A stretch of DNA of 48,640 bases, from NCBI RefSeq assembly GCF_020615385.1, contig NZ_JAJAVB010000033.1, forward strand, positions 1 through 48,640, read 5' to 3'. Of the stretch, positions 45,625-48,640 are shown piece after piece. Position 1 is the stretch's first letter, and each line of letters starts with the position of its first letter. The position numbers and the translations under genes were made by a program. The DNA is from Jiella soli (GTDB lineage: Bacteria; Pseudomonadota; Alphaproteobacteria; Rhizobiales; Rhizobiaceae). The notes under the pieces were generated by a model. That model was given only the letters and a program-made list of their open reading frames with translations, was not told the DNA's origin and made no database searches.

Positions 45625-45708
45625 GGCAGGCGGATCCACTCGTGATTCGCGATGTCCGGCGGCCATCTATGACGGCAGCCCCTCGGCTCCGGCCGGCCGG
45701 GCCGCTTA

Positions 45709-45807
45709 GAGCGCCGGGCGAAGAAGTGGAAACCGGTTTTCGGCCACCCGGCGCGTTGCCAAGGAGATCGAGAGCATCGAGCGATGCCGATTTGTCGCCC
45801 GATGCTC
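45709..45807. repeat. 99-base dispersed repeat, copy 2 (inverted relative to 35195-35294)
   Basis: Runs from GAGCGCCGGGCGAAGAAGTG to CCCGATGCTC. Matches the reverse complement of 35195-35294 with few differences. It lies between the extensin-like gene and the M23 peptidase gene (both ending here), as expected of an intergenic element. Confidence 0.9.
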
Positions 45808-45835
45808 CGGGCCCCGCCGGGAAAGGAAAAGCGGG

Positions 45836-47824
45836 TCAGCGGTCGGCGACCAGCGGGCTCTCGACGCGTTCCTCGAGAAGCTTGTCGATCCGGTCGCGCT
45901 CACGCTTGAACTTGGCAAGGTCGTCGCCGGCGAGCACGATTCCCGACGGCAGCTTGATCCGCATCGGGTCGACATGCGTGCCGTTCACCAGGATCTCGAA
46001 GTGCAGGTGATTGCCGGTCGAAAGGCCGGTCGAGCCGACATAGCCGATCACTTGGCCCTGGCGGATACGCGTGCCCGGCTTGATCCCCTTGGCGATGGCG
46101 CTCTGATGGCCGTAGACGGTTTCGTAGCCATTGGAATGGCGGATCGCCGTTTCGCGGCCATAGCCGGATGACCAGCCGGCCTTTTCGACGACACCGTCGC
46201 CGGCCGCCAGAATCGGCGTGCCGCGCGGGGCCGCCCAGTCGACGCCCCAGTGCGGGCGGACATAGCCGAGCACGGGATGCTTGCGGCCGGTCGAATAGCC
46301 GGACGAGAAGCGGGCGTTCGGCACCGGCTTGCGCATCAGGAACTGCTTGGCGCTCTTGCCGTCGGCATCGAAATAGTCGGCGCTCTCGGTTCCCGTCGGC
46401 CGGTAGCGGTAGAAGCGCTTGACCGACCCGCCGAAGCTGATTTCCGCAAAGAGGATCTCCGAAGCGTCGCTCGCCTCCTCCTTCCCCTTCTCCATGGAGT
46501 AGAAGACGGCGAGCCGATCGCTCGGGCTGAGACGAGCCTGGAGGTCGACATCGCTTGCCAGCATGCGCACGAGCTGCTGGCAGAGCCGACTGTTGAGCCC
46601 ATAGGAAAGGGCGGCCTGGTAGATGCCATCGTAGACGCTGGGCATATCGGCGCGAAGCGGTGCCTCGTCCTGATTGTCGCCGAAGGCTTCGGCGACCGAA
46701 TCGGCCATTTCGGGCGCCGCCGCCGGCTCGAAGGGGCCGTCCTGCGTGGCGGCCACCGTGCCGAGATGCTTGTCGCCGCGATAGGCCGAAAGCCGGACGA
46801 TCTCGTCCTTGCCGTCCCTCGTCTCGATTCCCAGACGCAGCGCGTCCCCCGCCGCGAGCTTGTCGTCTCCGAGAAGCTCGGCGAGGGCAGAGACCGCGTC
46901 CTCGTGCCCGATTTCCTCATGGCCCGAGCGGGCGAGCATGTCGGCGACCGACATCTTTTCGCGAAGGGGCAGAATCTCTTCGTGGAAGCGCGGCAGCGGA
47001 TCGTCGGTCGGGTCCGATACGGCGAGCGAGACGTTCTCCTCGATCACCCGGAAGGCGGAGCCGGGTTCGTATTCGGTGACGTCGCTGGTCAGGTTGAAGC
47101 GGCCGGGGTCGACGGTGGAGAGCGAGGCCACCTGGACCGGGCCGCCACTACCCAGGCGCGGCTCGACCGAGCGCACCAGGCTTTCCGCCTGGGCCGCGTC
47201 GAGTGGTTCGGTCCGCTCGTAGGAGGCGCTGTCGAAGACGAAGGGCCCGACCTTCAGCCGCACCTCCGATTCCACCCGCGCACCATAGATCTGGGCGGGT
47301 TCCGCCGCGCCCGCGGACGCGGCCTGCGCGCCGTCGTCGTCCTTGGAGCTCTCGTCCGCGGTCTCGCCCGCACTCGGCCTCGCGAAGATCTTCAGCGGAT
47401 CGAAGCGCGGATAGTCGGCATTGGCCGGATAGCGCGCGGCGAGCAGCATGTTGACATAGCCGAAGGGCAGGGTGCGGATCACCTCGCGGTCGCCGTCGCG
47501 CGTGACCGTCGAGAGCTCTAGCACCTGGCGGCTTCTGGCAACCGGCATCGCCGTGGCGACCACCCTTTGCCCCTTGGCGAGAGTGTCCGCATCGTCGTCG
47601 GGATCGAAGACGAGGGCGAGGCCCGCGGGACTCGCCGCGCCCTGATGCCCGTCGAGCGCCGCCGACAGCGCGATACCCATCAGCGCAGTCGAGGTCACGC
47701 CGGTCAAAAGCGTCCCCGCCAGCCACCGGGCCGACACCTGGCGGCGATCCGGCCTGCGCCGGCGATCCGCTATCAGTGGCGGTTCGTCTCCAAAGGCCGG
47801 CTTGTCTTGCGGCAAACGGTGCAT
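45836..47824 (-). CDS. M23-family metallopeptidase, membrane-anchored (RgsM-like)
   Basis: 662 residues. Cytoplasmic N-terminus (Arg-rich, about 20-30), one membrane helix about 35-57 (LAGTLLTGVTSTALMGIALSA), a large periplasmic region and a C-terminal M23/LytM domain with intact zinc ligands (HWGVD after GYVRP; HLHFEI), so probably an active DD-endopeptidase. Length and layout resemble Sinorhizobium RgsM, needed for polar growth, but I leave out the symbol because only eye-alignment supports it. The start ATG has GGGGAAGGGG right before it. Transcribed away from the rRNA promoter, in a group of cell-wall genes. Confidence 0.9.
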   Translation of the reverse strand: MHRLPQDKPAFGDEPPLIADRRRRPDRRQVSARWLAGTLLTGVTSTALMGIALSAALDGHQGAASPAGLALVFDPDDDADTLAKGQRVVATAMPVARSRQVLELSTVTRDGDREVIRTLPFGYVNMLLAARYPANADYPRFDPLKIFARPSAGETADESSKDDDGAQAASAGAAEPAQIYGARVESEVRLKVGPFVFDSASYERTEPLDAAQAESLVRSVEPRLGSGGPVQVASLSTVDPGRFNLTSDVTEYEPGSAFRVIEENVSLAVSDPTDDPLPRFHEEILPLREKMSVADMLARSGHEEIGHEDAVSALAELLGDDKLAAGDALRLGIETRDGKDEIVRLSAYRGDKHLGTVAATQDGPFEPAAAPEMADSVAEAFGDNQDEAPLRADMPSVYDGIYQAALSYGLNSRLCQQLVRMLASDVDLQARLSPSDRLAVFYSMEKGKEEASDASEILFAEISFGGSVKRFYRYRPTGTESADYFDADGKSAKQFLMRKPVPNARFSSGYSTGRKHPVLGYVRPHWGVDWAAPRGTPILAAGDGVVEKAGWSSGYGRETAIRHSNGYETVYGHQSAIAKGIKPGTRIRQGQVIGYVGSTGLSTGNHLHFEILVNGTHVDPMRIKLPSGIVLAGDDLAKFKRERDRIDKLLEERVESPLVADR

Positions 47825-48353
47825 CCCCTTCCCCGATCGTCTCCCCCCTGTCCCCCGACAAGGTGGCGAAATCCCGACCGCATCTCCCCGATCTTAACAG
47901 AAGATTGCAACGTGCCATACGGGCGTGATCGGCATCCTTCAAGCCGCGACGCCCGGCAAGGCCGCACAGGTCCGGCGGTAAGGTGGCCTGGAACTGCCCG
48001 GCTGGCGGCCTCAGCGCTCAGCCTTTCGATGGGACCGGCGCCCATCCCTATGGCGTGGCACACTGCATAAGAGACGGTACGCGTTGCCCGAGACTGTCCG
48101 CCGTCTGCGTCCGCGGCCGTGCATAAGATTGTCCCGCGCCTTCAGCCGTTCGCCTTAAGGGCGGCTCACTCGCACCCCGGGGCGTACGTGCCTCGTGACG
48201 GACGGGTGTGCCCCGTGATCCTCGACGGGGTGAGGCGTAAGAGGAGAGGCGACTGGTCGCGCCGTTCCAAGAAGACCATCGGCACTCTCATCCCGAACCC
48301 TGCTGTGCTGGCGTTGCGGGCAGGCTGCGCAGGGCGTCGCGACGGGGCCGATC
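47825..48353. other. intergenic region between M23 peptidase and rRNA operon promoter
   Basis: About 530 bases. Near 47890-47915 (GATCTTAACAGAAGATTGC) the sequence is A+T-richer and may be the M23 promoter region on the minus strand. The 48060-48350 part has several short inverted pieces (CCGTGCATAAG; GCACCCCGGGGCGTACGTGC) but no tRNA or known RNA that I recognise. Confidence 0.4.
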
Positions 48354-48414
48354 GAAGTTTTTGAAGTTTTTGCGAACAAGGCCGTTGACAGGTGATCCGA
48401 CCATCTCCTATATG
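48354..48414 (+). promoter_or_regulatory. ribosomal RNA operon promoter with UP-like element
   Basis: A consensus -35 TTGACA lies at 48385-48390, with a -10-like CTATAT (48408-48413) 17 bases on. Immediately upstream, GAAGTTTTT is repeated in tandem (about 48354-48371), giving an A/T-tract UP element, as is usual for strong rRNA promoters. The context (leader below) supports this identity. Confidence 0.8.
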
Positions 48415-48419
48415 GCGCT

Positions 48420-48640
48420 CATCGACGACGGCGGTGGCGCCGGGCGGGCCGGACGGCCCCACCGAGGAACTGGTTCGAACGAAAAATTCGGCCGGTTCGG
48501 TTTTGCGCCGCTATCGTTTGTATCATTTGAGTGTTGCTCATGCAGCGGCCCTCCTAGGGGAACGGAAGAATTCGTTCTGAAAGTCCCCACCGCCGAAGGA
48601 TTTCGGCGTGTTTTTTGACATTGTTGGTATTGAGAAGAAA
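48420..48640 (+). ncRNA. 16S rRNA operon leader (partial, gene starts beyond window)
   Basis: The last bases read TTTTTTGACATTGTTGGTAT then TGAGAAGAAA, like the leader just upstream of 16S rRNA in Hyphomicrobiales. TTTTTTGACATTGTT (about 48611-48625) resembles the boxA antitermination element. The 16S gene itself is not in the window. An intrinsic-terminator-like hairpin lies inside this leader. Confidence 0.7.
48591..48616 (+). terminator. terminator-like hairpin inside the rRNA leader
   Basis: CGCCGAA (48591-48597), loop GGAT, TTCGGCG (48602-48608), then TGTTTTTT (48609-48616). A 7-bp perfect stem with U-tract, overlapping the start of the boxA-like element. In a read-through rRNA leader it would need antitermination, or act as a processing or checkpoint structure. 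Confidence 0.65.

Noticed and set aside
48060-48350. structured RNA (tmRNA, 6S or tRNA) before the rRNA promoter
   Set aside because: No cloverleaf, CCA end or known motif; only short unrelated inverted pieces.

Overview
The window is high-G+C chromosomal DNA from an alphaproteobacterium, most likely of the order Hyphomicrobiales (Rhizobiales). The case rests on gene content and on gene order recalled from that order: ahcY, divL, tsaE-amgK and murU in a row; ubiG divergent from lysC, followed by ptsP, prfA, prmC, a DUF4167 gene and clpB; tsaC, an FAD oxidase, a DUF6101 gene and ubiA. It also carries the short dispersed palindromic repeats common in these genomes. I cannot name the genus from sequence alone. 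No tRNA gene, CRISPR array or prophage was seen.

Layout. Bases 1-108 hold the 3' end of a probable IS5-family insertion sequence, followed by an A+T-rich gap. On the minus strand then come ilvD, a GYF_2-domain membrane protein, and an overlapping run transcribed divL > tsaE-amgK > murU, with ahcY upstream. From 10.1 kb a secreted protein of unknown function, ubiG (minus), lysC, ptsP, prfA, prmC and a DUF4167/AT-hook protein follow. A two-gene unit, an FMN 2-hydroxyacid oxidase/monooxygenase and a CYP152-type P450 peroxygenase, sits between the DUF4167 gene and clpB. From 26.1 to 29.5 kb there is a repeat-rich patch with an unusual glyS: a duplicated start, a low-G+C in-frame insertion and an in-frame palindromic repeat. 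The rest holds a GH25 lysozyme, tsaC, an FAD dehydrogenase, a DUF6101 gene, ubiA, purD, a threonine dehydratase-like gene, small DUF3563 and DUF3297 proteins, an EamA transporter, and a cell-wall group (two L,D-transpeptidases, an extensin-like protein and an M23 peptidase). The window ends in the promoter and leader of a ribosomal RNA operon, just before the 16S gene.

How genes work together. TsaE and TsaC both serve tRNA t6A synthesis. The AmgK half of the fusion and MurU are consecutive steps of MurNAc recycling. DivL has tyrosine (Tyr637) where histidine kinases have the phospho-accepting histidine, the hallmark of the CtrA-pathway pseudokinase. UbiG and UbiA belong to ubiquinone synthesis.

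The most interesting candidate system is the FMN enzyme plus CYP152 pair (20734-23268). CYP152 enzymes use H2O2 to hydroxylate fatty acids. By eye this one has the Arg-Pro pair and the Phe288 that recall the alpha-hydroxylating member SP-alpha. The upstream enzyme family acts on 2-hydroxy acids and either releases H2O2 or decarboxylates. Together they could form a compact, cofactor-light fatty-acid alpha-oxidation module.
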